From contig DLKG01000024.1 in assembly GCA_002490315.1 (NCBI GenBank), positions 1 through 21,110 of the forward strand: DNA of 21,110 bases, in the 5' to 3' direction. The notes under the pieces were generated by a model, which did not search any database, was not told the DNA's origin, and was given only the letters and a program-made list of their open reading frames with translations. The DNA is from Prevotella sp. UBA7594 (GTDB taxonomy: Bacteria > Bacteroidota > Bacteroidia > Bacteroidales > Bacteroidaceae). This document shows, piece by piece, positions 14,422-19,643 of this stretch. Within the stretch, counting starts at the first letter, position 1. Each line of letters opens with the position of its first letter. The position numbers were made by a program, and so were the translations under genes.

Positions 14422-14829
14422 ATGGAGAACAAGAAGAAAATTGTCATGGTTATCGAAAAGTCTGAAGATTACTTCAGCGCTTATTCTGACAACTGTGAAG
14501 GCATCTATGCTGCAGGGGAGAGCATTGATGCCGTGAAAGCCGACACTTACAAAGCAATAGAACTTATCAAGAAGAATTTGCCCAAGGAGCGTTGGCCTGA
14601 AGAAATCAAAGGGGAGTTTGACATTGAGTGGAAACTTGATGTGCAGAGCTTCTTGGAGTATTATTCAAGGTATATGTCGTTGGCAGGCATTGAGCGTGTC
14701 ACGGGTATCAATCAGAAGCAACTCTCTAACTATCTTAATCATCGTGCGGTACCTCGGCACAAACAGGCAGAGCGTATCATTAACGGCATACATAAGTTTG
14801 CCAACGAGTTATTAAGCATAACACTTTGA
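14422..14829 (+). CDS. hicB: HicB antitoxin with DNA-binding C-terminus
   Basis: 135 residues from MENKKKIVMVIEKSEDYFSA, with GGAGAAAAGG just ahead of the ATG as a ribosome site. The N-terminal half has the partial RNase-H-like HicB fold (YSDNCEGIYAAGESIDAVKA), which binds and blocks HicA. The C-terminal half (MSLAGIERVTGINQKQLSNY, then RHKQAERIINGIHKFA) is an XRE-like helix-turn-helix by which HicB represses its own promoter. The two inverted 14-bp copies flanking hicAB are candidate operator sequences. A terminator follows at 14865. Confidence 0.9.
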   Translation: MENKKKIVMVIEKSEDYFSAYSDNCEGIYAAGESIDAVKADTYKAIELIKKNLPKERWPEEIKGEFDIEWKLDVQSFLEYYSRYMSLAGIERVTGINQKQLSNYLNHRAVPRHKQAERIINGIHKFANELLSITL

Positions 14830-14864
14830 TTTGTTATTTGACGATACTTTTCATTGTGTAGTTG

Positions 14865-14895
14865 GCCTCGGCACTCTCCAGTGTCGGGGCTTTTT
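14865..14895 (+). terminator. Terminator of hicAB
   Basis: GCCTCGGCAC (14865-14874) pairs over ten positions, two of them G-U, with GTGTCGGGGC (14881-14890), followed by TTTTT. Confidence 0.8.
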
Positions 14896-15034
14896 CTTTG
14901 GCAATTGCCAAAGTTCCACACGTTCCCAGTCAACCGCTGACAGCGACACAATGGGCAATTGCCACACTGCCAAAATCCCATACTTTGCCGTCCCCGTCCT
15001 ACATATTCCGCTCGCTTCGAGGGAGGCAATTGCC
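14896..15034. repeat. Three GGCAATTGCC palindromes
   Basis: The 10-bp palindrome occurs at 14900-14909, 14954-14963 and 15025-15034. The first is part of an 18-bp perfect palindrome, CTTTGGCAATTGCCAAAG (14896-14913). No gene is visible in 14830-15621. Confidence 0.7.
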
Positions 15035-15083
15035 GTTTCGGCGCAGGGCGGTGTAGTGCTGCTCAGACTGAAAGTCTTGCACA

Positions 15084-15136
15084 CCGCAAAATCGGACTGC
15101 ATAACTTATTGATTTTGAAGCAGTCCGATTTTGCGG
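15084..15136. repeat. 17-bp perfect inverted repeat
   Basis: CCGCAAAATCGGACTGC (15084-15100) is exactly mirrored at 15120-15136, with a 19-nt loop. There is no T-run after it on either strand, so a classic terminator is unlikely. It lies in the gene-free stretch between hicAB and the phosphoribosyltransferase. Confidence 0.75.
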
Positions 15137-15215
15137 CTATGGAATAGGTACGCGAAAACGCGACATTTTTCTATTCTTGGCTTCTTTTTATTGCGGAAAA
15201 GAAGCAAAAACGCTG

Positions 15216-15470
15216 CCGAAAACGGAGTTTTCGGGTGGTATTCTCCGTCGGAGAATGAGTTTTTCACATCTTGCGCTGGTCCGATTGAGAGCCTTTTATA
15301 GTGGTACATCAGCCCGAAATCCGCTTTTTCCTCCGCGAAGTTACGACAGACGGCTTACAGCCAAGAACCGCCCTGCTAAAGCTGCACAAATTTCGCGGCA
15401 GCCTTCCGAGTTTTCTTCTTCCTACGGCTTCCTTCAGAAAACTCGGTTTTCCACGAAATTTCCACAGCTT
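15216..15470. repeat. Series of hairpins, including a 90-nt nested stem
   Basis: Small hairpins lie at 15216-15234 (CCGAAAAC/GTTTTCGG) and 15240-15256 (ATTCTCC/GGAGAAT). A longer nested one follows: outer arms 15379-15398 and 15451-15470 match in 16 of 20 positions, and inner arms CCGAGTTTTC (15406) and GAAAACTCGG (15437) match perfectly. This is either a structured RNA or the remains of a palindromic element. Confidence 0.6.
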
Positions 15471-15621
15471 TTTCTTGTCTTCACGCCTTTTTTCTGTCGT
15501 TGTTTTGCGGCGTAAAAAGCGAAATTCGACCCGACGTGAATAAAAAAAAACTCTCAAACGGGCTCCAGATGAAAGTTGTAAAAAGCTCTCTTCTCGCCTC
15601 TGAGAATAAATTCCGAAGATT

Positions 15622-16149
15622 ATGAAGACTGCAAGTTATTACAACTACATCCCACAACGCGCAAATATCGCCGACGAGCGTGCCGCCAAGGTTCGCCGTT
15701 TCATCTACGCTTTCAAGGACGGCAAGCGCGATGCCACCGACTTCGCCATCAATCTCGTTTCGGCTACGCTCATAAAGTGGTACGGCGCAAGTTGTTCCGA
15801 CTATGTTCTTTGCTGCATCCCAGCCGCGAGCAATGCCAAGTATGTGCGCCGTTTCAAGCGGTTTGCCGCCGAGGTGTCGAAGCGTACCGGCATACAGAAC
15901 GGCACAAAGCACGTGGGTATATTCGGCATCCGCGATGCCAAGCACAACAACGAGCGACACATCGTCAGCGAGTCTTTCGGCTATATCGTCAGCGCCGACC
16001 CCGAATTTTTCAAGGGCAAGAATGTAATTCTTTTCGACGACCTTATCACCACAGGCGCAACCGCCAACGACTTCGCCGCAGAACTTGAAGCCGTAGACGC
16101 TAACGTATTGGGAGCAATGTTCTTAGCTCGCACCATAAAAGTAAAATAA
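15622..16149 (+). CDS. ComF-like phosphoribosyltransferase
   Basis: 175 residues. The PRPP-binding signature of type I phosphoribosyltransferases is clear at 135-147 (VILFDDLITTGAT), preceded by a strand 'YVLCCIPAAS' and a helix-rich region with 'RFKRFAAEVSKRTG' as in ComF-type proteins. The N-terminal zinc-ribbon Cys pairs of ComF are missing, so it is the core enzyme domain only. Substrate is unknown. Together with the RadC gene 42 bp downstream it makes a cargo pair that I know from other Bacteroidales mobile elements, where both are thought to be linked to DNA repair or nucleotide metabolism; a defence or anti-defence role is possible but unproven. Confidence 0.75.
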   Translation: MKTASYYNYIPQRANIADERAAKVRRFIYAFKDGKRDATDFAINLVSATLIKWYGASCSDYVLCCIPAASNAKYVRRFKRFAAEVSKRTGIQNGTKHVGIFGIRDAKHNNERHIVSESFGYIVSADPEFFKGKNVILFDDLITTGATANDFAAELEAVDANVLGAMFLARTIKVK

Positions 16150-16191
16150 TAGCAATATTTCCATTTTCCATATTTCAATATTTCCATCATT
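16150..16191 (+). repeat. TTTCCAT-rich leader (third copy)
   Basis: ATATTTCCATTTTCCA at 16155-16170 is identical to 9456-9471 and is followed by more TTTCCAT-like units up to the radC ATG. It links the cargo genes to the leaders at 9456 and 12327. Confidence 0.7.
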
Positions 16192-16875
16192 ATGACAACC
16201 GATTTCACCAACCTCCTCCGCGAGGAACGCCCCGACTACAAAGTAAGCAACCAAGGCATCGCCGCACTCAACGCCGTTGAGCTGCTGTCGCTCATCATCG
16301 GGCAAGGCAAAGACCCACGCGCCGCAATCCGCCAGTCGCGCCAACTCCTTAACGCTTGTGGCGGCTCGCTCCGCGAACTCGCTACACGCCGCGCCGCCGA
16401 CATAGAAGCCGTGCAAGGCATCGACCCCACTAAGGCTATGGCACTGCAAGCCGCTTTCGAGCTTGCCAAGCGGTTGCAGGCTGAAGCTGCAGCCGACCGC
16501 ACCGAGTTCGGCTCTGCCGATGCCGTTTGGCAATATTTCCGCCCCACGCTCGGCACTGCCGACCACGAGGAAGCCCACGCCCTACTGATGAACAACCGAC
16601 TAAGGCTCATAAAAGCCGTGCGCCTTTCGAGTGGTGGACTGACTGAAACCGCCGTAGACGTGCGCTGCATACTCCGCGAAGCTCTTCTCAACAACGCCAC
16701 CGCGCTCACGCTCATACACAACCACCCGAGCGGAAACCCACGACCAAGCCGCGACGACGACAACATAACACAGAAGTTGAAACGTGCGTGCGAAACAATG
16801 CGCATTTATCTTGTAGACCACGTTATTGTAACGGATGCGCAATATTACAGCTACTCCGAGGAAGGCAAGCTATAA
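16192..16875 (+). CDS. radC: RadC-type JAMM/MPN protein
   Basis: 227 residues, full length for the mobile-element form. The N-terminal part (about 25-100) is the helix-hairpin-helix-like UPF0758 region (LNAVELLSLIIGQGKDPRAA, then AVQGIDPTKAMALQAAFELA). The C-terminal JAMM domain has Glu126/127 in ADHEEAHALLMNNR, His176-x-His178 in HNHPSG and Asp188 in PSRDDD, the complete metal site of a JAMM metallo-isopeptidase-like fold. RadC is widespread on phages, plasmids and conjugative elements; its reaction is not established and the old link to radiation repair is doubtful. It follows the phosphoribosyltransferase with a repetitive leader between them. Confidence 0.85.
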   Translation: MTTDFTNLLREERPDYKVSNQGIAALNAVELLSLIIGQGKDPRAAIRQSRQLLNACGGSLRELATRRAADIEAVQGIDPTKAMALQAAFELAKRLQAEAAADRTEFGSADAVWQYFRPTLGTADHEEAHALLMNNRLRLIKAVRLSSGGLTETAVDVRCILREALLNNATALTLIHNHPSGNPRPSRDDDNITQKLKRACETMRIYLVDHVIVTDAQYYSYSEEGKL

Positions 16876-16892
16876 GCCAAGGAAAACAATCT

Positions 16893-17005
16893 CCCGACCA
16901 TTTTGTTGACGCCGACAAAATGGTCGGGCACGCGCCGCCGCGCCTGTCCCGACCGCCCGCCCCTGAAGCCCGCCGCGAAAATGCCTGCACCATTTTCGTG
17001 GCGGG
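16893..17005. repeat. Two long hairpins downstream of radC
   Basis: CCCGACCATTTTGT (16893-16906) pairs perfectly with 16915-16928. CCCGCCGCGAAAATG (16969-16983) pairs with 16991-17005 with one G-U. Both have the layout CCCG-x-CATTTT(G/C) and short loops. The DNA between them is very GC-rich. Confidence 0.7.
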
Positions 17006-17016
17006 TCCCAATAGGT

Positions 17017-17042
17017 AAAAAGCCACCGTTAAGAGGCTTTTT
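17017..17042 (+). terminator. Terminator after the radC region
   Basis: AAAAAGCC (17017-17024) pairs with GGCTTTTT (17035-17042). The symmetric A and T runs would allow termination from either direction. Confidence 0.75.
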
Positions 17043-17144
17043 GTTGGTGTTTTAATTATGCATTGCTAATGCCTTTGATAATGTTTTTATACACATTACA
17101 TAATATTTTGTTACTAAATCAGCAACATTCTCGTTTTTTTTTGT

Positions 17145-17152
17145 TTACTTTG
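17145..17152 (+). promoter_or_regulatory. Probable -7 box for the 17190 gene
   Basis: TTACTTTG at 17145-17152 is a near match to TAnnTTTG. No TTTG lies at the right distance upstream, so this is a weaker or activated promoter. Confidence 0.4.
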
Positions 17153-17166
17153 CAGACATAAATAAA

Positions 17167-17199
17167 ATGACAAACAAGGAGGCAACAATATGTGCATAA
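17167..17199 (+). CDS. Possible 10-codon leader peptide
   Basis: ATG at 17167 begins MTNKEATICA and ends at TAA 17197-17199, inside the next gene's first codons. A perfect AAGGAGG (17176-17182), unusual for this genome type, lies within it and serves the next start at 17190. It may be a translational leader or just chance. Confidence 0.25.
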   Translation: MTNKEATICA

Positions 17200-17423
17200 T
17201 TAACAACATAACCCATTTCTTTACAAATGGCGTTTCTGTACTGCGCCGTGCCTCTTCAGGCAACTACGAAGAGAACTCACCTGAGATTGAGGCACTGAGG
17301 CGCGAGATGTTCTCCACTCCGTCAAACCGTCACACTGACATGGAGAACCTTAAAAGAGACCGTGACAATGTTGCGCGTGATGTGCGCACTGCTTTCAATA
17401 ACTTAATTTTGAGCAATGGCTAA
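17190..17423 (+). CDS. Small protein of unknown function
   Basis: 77 residues starting MCIINNITHFFTNGVSVLRR. Its N-terminus is mildly hydrophobic and the rest is highly charged and helical (EIEALRREMFSTPSNRHTDM, then LKRDRDNVARDVRTAFNNLI). The strong AAGGAGG 7 bases before the ATG fixes the start. Its stop overlaps the start of the DUF2335 gene by 8 bp, so both are made together. Being upstream of and coupled to a holin-like membrane protein, it could be a lysis or regulatory partner, but I do not recognise the family. Confidence 0.65.
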   Translation: MCIINNITHFFTNGVSVLRRASSGNYEENSPEIEALRREMFSTPSNRHTDMENLKRDRDNVARDVRTAFNNLILSNG

Positions 17424-17832
17424 ACAATCATACTCCATTAAGGGTACCAACATTACAAATGGCGAAGCCGTGGGCAACCAAATAGAGCAGACGGTGTCTG
17501 TAGACGACAACATTCTGCCGGCACCTCAAGAATTGGCGGCTTATCAGAAGATTGACCCAAAAATCGTTGATTTCCTCATAAAGTCATCGGAGCGTGAGCA
17601 GCTTCACCGTCACAGACAAGACGAGAAGAAGCTGAAGGTACTCAGCTACAACGAGCACAAAGTCGGGCGCATGAATTGGTGGGGCATGTTCTTCGCTTTC
17701 TTGGCTATAGTCGTGACAATGGCTCTTGCTGCCTATGCGCTCTATCTCGACCGTGCCTGGTTCGCCGGCATCTTCGGTCTTGCTGCTGTGGCAAGCATCG
17801 CTTCGATATTTATAAACAACAAAAAAGTATAA
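17416..17832 (+). CDS. DUF2335 membrane protein, holin-like
   Basis: 138 residues. After a polar head comes the family signature: 'LPAPQELAAYQKIDPKIVDF' and 'SSEREQLHRHRQDEKK' (35-72), then two membrane helices at about 87-109 and 115-133 separated by a tight DRAW turn, and a short basic end (INNKKV). This fits DUF2335, small two-helix membrane proteins common on prophages and often suggested to be holins. The pairing with the upstream gene and its place away from the capsid genes fit a lysis or cell-envelope role. A terminator follows at 17859. Holin activity itself is inference. Confidence 0.75.
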   Translation: MAKQSYSIKGTNITNGEAVGNQIEQTVSVDDNILPAPQELAAYQKIDPKIVDFLIKSSEREQLHRHRQDEKKLKVLSYNEHKVGRMNWWGMFFAFLAIVVTMALAAYALYLDRAWFAGIFGLAAVASIASIFINNKKV

Positions 17833-17858
17833 CATACAACCTATATTTTTAACACCAG

Positions 17859-17887
17859 CCCTCGATGCCGCAAGCATCGGGGGTTTT
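17859..17887 (+). terminator. Terminator after the DUF2335 gene
   Basis: CCCTCGATGC (17859-17868) pairs with GCATCGGGGG (17874-17883), one G-U, then TTTT. Its 21-bp core is repeated exactly at 18676-18696. Confidence 0.8.
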
Positions 17888-17934
17888 CGTTTTATTGTAC
17901 GCATTTTGTTTGGCTTTTGTCATGTCATATTTTT

Positions 17935-17998
17935 ATAAACTTTTGTTTAAAATAATTGCTTCATAATTTGCGTGTTAAACAAAAGTTTATTACCTTTG
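17935..17998 (+). promoter_or_regulatory. Promoter with a 16-bp inverted-repeat operator
   Basis: TTTG (17967-17970), 20 nt, TACCTTTG (17991-17998) is a strong promoter. ATAAACTTTTGTTTAA (17935-17950) and its exact mirror (17975-17990) flank a 24-nt spacer. The right arm fills the spacer right up to the -7 box and the left arm lies upstream of -33, so a bound dimer pair would block it. Confidence 0.75.
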
Positions 17999-18021
17999 CA
18001 TTGTGATAAATAACATCGCCT

Positions 18022-18171
18022 ATGAAGAAAAAAAGAAAATCAAAGGAACTTAAAGACAAAGAAGACGATTTGCTTTTCTATCTTGAGTACTGGAACAAGT
18101 TCCCCAGTACTTTCAAAAGGATAGCTCAAAAAGAAATCGACGAACTTGAAGATGACATCAAGAATGACTAA
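18022..18171 (+). CDS. 49-residue charged mini protein
   Basis: ATG at 18022 opens MKKKRKSKELKDKEDDLLFY, then LEYWNKFPSTFKRIAQKEID and an acidic end. The N-terminus is strongly basic and the rest helical and acidic. It stands alone behind a clear promoter with an operator and ends just before a hairpin at 18177, so it is a one-gene transcript. It is too small to place in a family; candidates are an antitoxin-like, regulatory or anti-host protein. Confidence 0.6.
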   Translation: MKKKRKSKELKDKEDDLLFYLEYWNKFPSTFKRIAQKEIDELEDDIKND

Positions 18172-18176
18172 AAAAA

Positions 18177-18210
18177 CTCCTCTCCTCAGACTGAAGGGGG
18201 AGGGGAGCTT
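18177..18210 (+). terminator. Hairpin after the 49-residue gene
   Basis: CTCCTCTCC (18177-18185) pairs with GGAGGGGAG (18199-18207), one G-U, followed by a short CTTT. The poor T-run makes it a weak or partial terminator, so some read-through into the next gene is possible. Confidence 0.5.
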
Positions 18211-18242
18211 TAAAGATTCTCATTAGATATAAAGATACAACA

Positions 18243-18647
18243 ATGATTATGACAGATTTTAAAGACAAAATTAAAGCTCTTGCCGAGCGCAACCGCAAGG
18301 CAACGACAGATGCCGAGCGTGCAGCCGTGGCTGCTGAGATGAAGGCTCTGAGAAGTGAGAATGAACAGGCTTTTACTGAAGCTTTGGAGTCGCTTATCAA
18401 TACTACCGCAGCCGACATTCAGGAGCAGCGCATGGCTGAGCGTCTCGGCGAAATCACCAAGATGGTGTCTATGGCTTACATTGCCAAGACTTATTTCAAC
18501 AAGTCGCGCTCATGGCTCGCACAGAAGCTCAACGGCAACATTGTCAACGGCAAGCCTTCGCAGTTTACCGACGATGAAATCAAGACATTGCGATTTGCCC
18601 TCAACGATATGTCAAGCAAGCTCAGCTCTATGAGCGTCGCTTTATAG
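18243..18647 (+). CDS. DUF5053-like protein
   Basis: 134 residues (MIMTDFKDKIKALAERN; the second ATG at 18249 is equally possible). The N-terminal part is a long charged helix. The C-terminal part, 'VSMAYIAKTYFNKSRSWLAQ' then 'KLNGNIVNGKPSQFTDDEIK', is the helix-turn-helix-like signature I associate with DUF5053, a family almost confined to Bacteroidales, usually near mobile elements. It may bind nucleic acid, but its role is unknown. I see no promoter of its own, so it may be read through from 17967. A terminator follows at 18672. Confidence 0.7.
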   Translation: MIMTDFKDKIKALAERNRKATTDAERAAVAAEMKALRSENEQAFTEALESLINTTAADIQEQRMAERLGEITKMVSMAYIAKTYFNKSRSWLAQKLNGNIVNGKPSQFTDDEIKTLRFALNDMSSKLSSMSVAL

Positions 18648-18671
18648 CGATAGTTTTTTATCACACCGTTA

Positions 18672-18702
18672 GCCTTCGATGCCGCAAGCATCGGGGCTTT
18701 TT
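18672..18702 (+). terminator. Terminator after the DUF5053-like gene
   Basis: GCCTTCGATGC (18672-18682) pairs with GCATCGGGGC (18688-18697) with one bulge, followed by TTTTT. The core is identical to that at 17862-17882. Confidence 0.8.
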
Positions 18703-18704
18703 CA

Positions 18705-18736
18705 TTTGCGCATCTCCGCGAAATTGATTAACTTTG
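18705..18736 (+). promoter_or_regulatory. First of two tandem promoters
   Basis: TTTG (18705-18708), 20 nt, TAACTTTG (18729-18736). It lies directly after the terminator and would start near 18743, upstream of the 25-residue peptide. Confidence 0.75.
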
Positions 18737-18772
18737 CAGCATCGAAATTTTAAAACAATTTTTAATTCGCTT

Positions 18773-18850
18773 ATGGCTGGCGGCTGTGAAGTCCCCGGCT
18801 ATTTTTTGTTTATATCCATTTTTCTGGCTATCTTTGCACCAGCGAATTAA
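18773..18850 (+). CDS. 25-residue hydrophobic peptide
   Basis: ATG at 18773 gives MAGGCEVPGYFLFISIFLAI followed by FAPAN and a stop at 18848-18850. After a short Gly/Cys/Glu head the peptide is one hydrophobic stretch long enough to enter a membrane, like type I toxin peptides or leader peptides. It is transcribed from the promoter at 18705, and the second promoter (18805-18836) lies inside its coding sequence. It is too short for certainty. Confidence 0.35.
   Translation: MAGGCEVPGYFLFISIFLAIFAPAN
18805..18836 (+). promoter_or_regulatory. Second tandem promoter
   Basis: TTTG (18805-18808), 20 nt, TATCTTTG (18829-18836), exactly 100 bp after the first. It would drive the gene at 18865. Confidence 0.8.
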
Positions 18851-18864
18851 AAATATCAATAGCC

Positions 18865-19239
18865 ATGACATACAACTCCATTCAGATTGAAATCGGCGAG
18901 TTCATTCTTGCCTTCCTTCAGCAACACTCCAACCATGCCGAACGCTCCGAACTCCAGCAGGCTCTATACGACCGCTTTGGCTGGAATTCCTCCGAACCGG
19001 ACTATATGCTACAGTCGCTCGCTACAGACTGGCATTTCATCGAGCCGTGGGGCACTACGCAACTGAAGCTTACCAACGAAGGCGATAAAGCTGCACGGCG
19101 CGGACTTGCAAAAACTATGCGGCGCAACTCATGGTGGCACCGCACAATGACATACAAGAAAATTGCCGAACTTTTAATCACATGCAGCACGCTTATCGGC
19201 GTATTGGCTTCTTTGATTACATGGCTCACAACACGTTGA
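18865..19239 (+). CDS. Winged-helix-like protein with C-terminal membrane anchor
   Basis: 124 residues. Residues 1-75 (IEIGEFILAFLQQHSNHAER, SELQQALYDRFGWNSS, then TTQLKLTNEGDKAARRG) have the helix-helix-helix-wing pattern of small winged-helix domains, with a closing 'LTNEG..A...G' turn. The end (KKIAELLITCSTLIGVLASL, ITWLTTR) is one membrane helix. This two-part design recurs in small phage-encoded proteins from Bacteroidales; function is unknown. Two tandem promoters precede it. Its last 14 bases overlap, on opposite strands, the end of the small minus-strand gene at 19226. Confidence 0.65.
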   Translation: MTYNSIQIEIGEFILAFLQQHSNHAERSELQQALYDRFGWNSSEPDYMLQSLATDWHFIEPWGTTQLKLTNEGDKAARRGLAKTMRRNSWWHRTMTYKKIAELLITCSTLIGVLASLITWLTTR

Positions 19240-19360
19240 GCAAAACAGATAGACAATAGGCTACCGCAAGCATTGCCACTTTCAACAATAGCTTGGAGTG
19301 GTCGTGCTCCAGACGCTCCACGCGCTCCTGCAACTTTCTGATAATTTCGTCTGTTTCCAT
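19226..19360 (-). CDS. 44-residue coiled-coil membrane mini protein
   Basis: Reads METDEIIRKLQERVERLEHD, then HSKLLLKVAMLAVAYCLSVL and LNVL. The first half is a regular heptad coiled coil, the second half one membrane helix ending at the stop. A Bacteroidota promoter lies just upstream on this strand (19382-19414). It converges on the winged-helix gene and overlaps its last 14 bases. Coiled coil plus single membrane helix in such a small size is seen in spanin-like, holin-antiholin or toxin-antitoxin membrane peptides; I cannot choose among them. Confidence 0.55.
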   Translation of the reverse strand: METDEIIRKLQERVERLEHDHSKLLLKVAMLAVAYCLSVLLNVL

Positions 19361-19381
19361 AACTTTATTCTTTTTTCTCCG

Positions 19382-19414
19382 CAAAGTTACCCTTTTCCAC
19401 TACCATTCCACAAC
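19382..19414 (-). promoter_or_regulatory. Promoter of the minus-strand mini gene
   Basis: On the minus strand GTTG (19411-19414) is followed after 21 nt by TAACTTTG (19382-19389), 21 bases before the ATG at 19360. Confidence 0.6.
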
Positions 19415-19440
19415 TTTTTTCAAACTTTTTCCCCTTTTTC

Positions 19441-19472
19441 CTTGCACGTCTCAATCTTTATACCTACCTTTG
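19441..19472 (+). promoter_or_regulatory. Promoter of a probable small RNA
   Basis: CTTG (19441-19444, a -33 variant), 20 nt, TACCTTTG (19465-19472). Transcription would start near 19479. The first ORF with a convincing start lies more than 300 bp further on. Confidence 0.6.
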
Positions 19473-19478
19473 CCATCG

Positions 19479-19576
19479 CTACAAATCTCATGCGGAGCAC
19501 TCCGCATAACCGAAGGGCGAGACGATATGTTCAAGCCCAACCAACATTATTATTGATGTCGTGGGCTTATTTTTTT
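19479..19576 (+). ncRNA. Probable small RNA of about 95-100 nt
   Basis: The transcript would open with a hairpin (ATGCGGA, loop GCAC, TCCGCAT; 19490-19507) and close with a terminator-like stem AAGCCCA (19533-19539) / TGGGCTT (19562-19568) followed by A and seven T. No ORF of substance fits in it. A second copy of bases 19490-19521, inverted, lies at 19608-19639, so the RNA can base-pair with the read-through transcript or fold back on it. Confidence 0.5.
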
Positions 19577-19639
19577 GCCCATACATCTGCCGCATACTCC
19601 CTGGAGGCTCGCCCTTCGGTTATGCGGAGCACTCCGCAT
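19490..19639. repeat. 32-bp inverted repeat with internal hairpins
   Basis: 19490-19521 and 19608-19639 are reverse complements except for two bases in the loop of the inner hairpin. Each arm holds its own small palindrome ATGCGGA-GCAC-TCCGCAT. Compensated stems with loop-only differences suggest the structure is kept by selection or recent duplication. Confidence 0.75.
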
Positions 19640-19643
19640 AAAG

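Larger units (their letters stand above)
18758..18854. repeat. 14-bp inverted repeat around the tiny peptide
   Basis: ATTTTTAATTCGCT (18758-18771) and AGCGAATTAAAAAT (18841-18854) are exact mirrors. The left arm ends just before the peptide ATG; the right arm covers its stop codon and the start of the second transcript. Confidence 0.7.

Noticed and set aside
14168..14859. hicAB bounded by transposon-like terminal inverted repeats.
   Set aside because: The two mirrored pieces are in swapped order and internal to the transcript, and no target duplication was seen, so it is not a simple insertion element.
14831..15112. 93-codon frame after hicB.
   Set aside because: It runs through the hicAB terminator and the GGCAATTGCC palindromes, so it is unlikely to be translated.
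15177..15515. 112-codon plus-strand frame in the palindrome-rich region.
   Set aside because: Its sequence is explained by the inverted repeats and pyrimidine runs; Ser/Arg/Phe-rich with no domain and no promoter.
19490..19639. Retron msr-msd region.
   Set aside because: Inverted repeats and a structured RNA are suggestive, but no reverse transcriptase is encoded in the window and the terminator inside the repeat argues against it.
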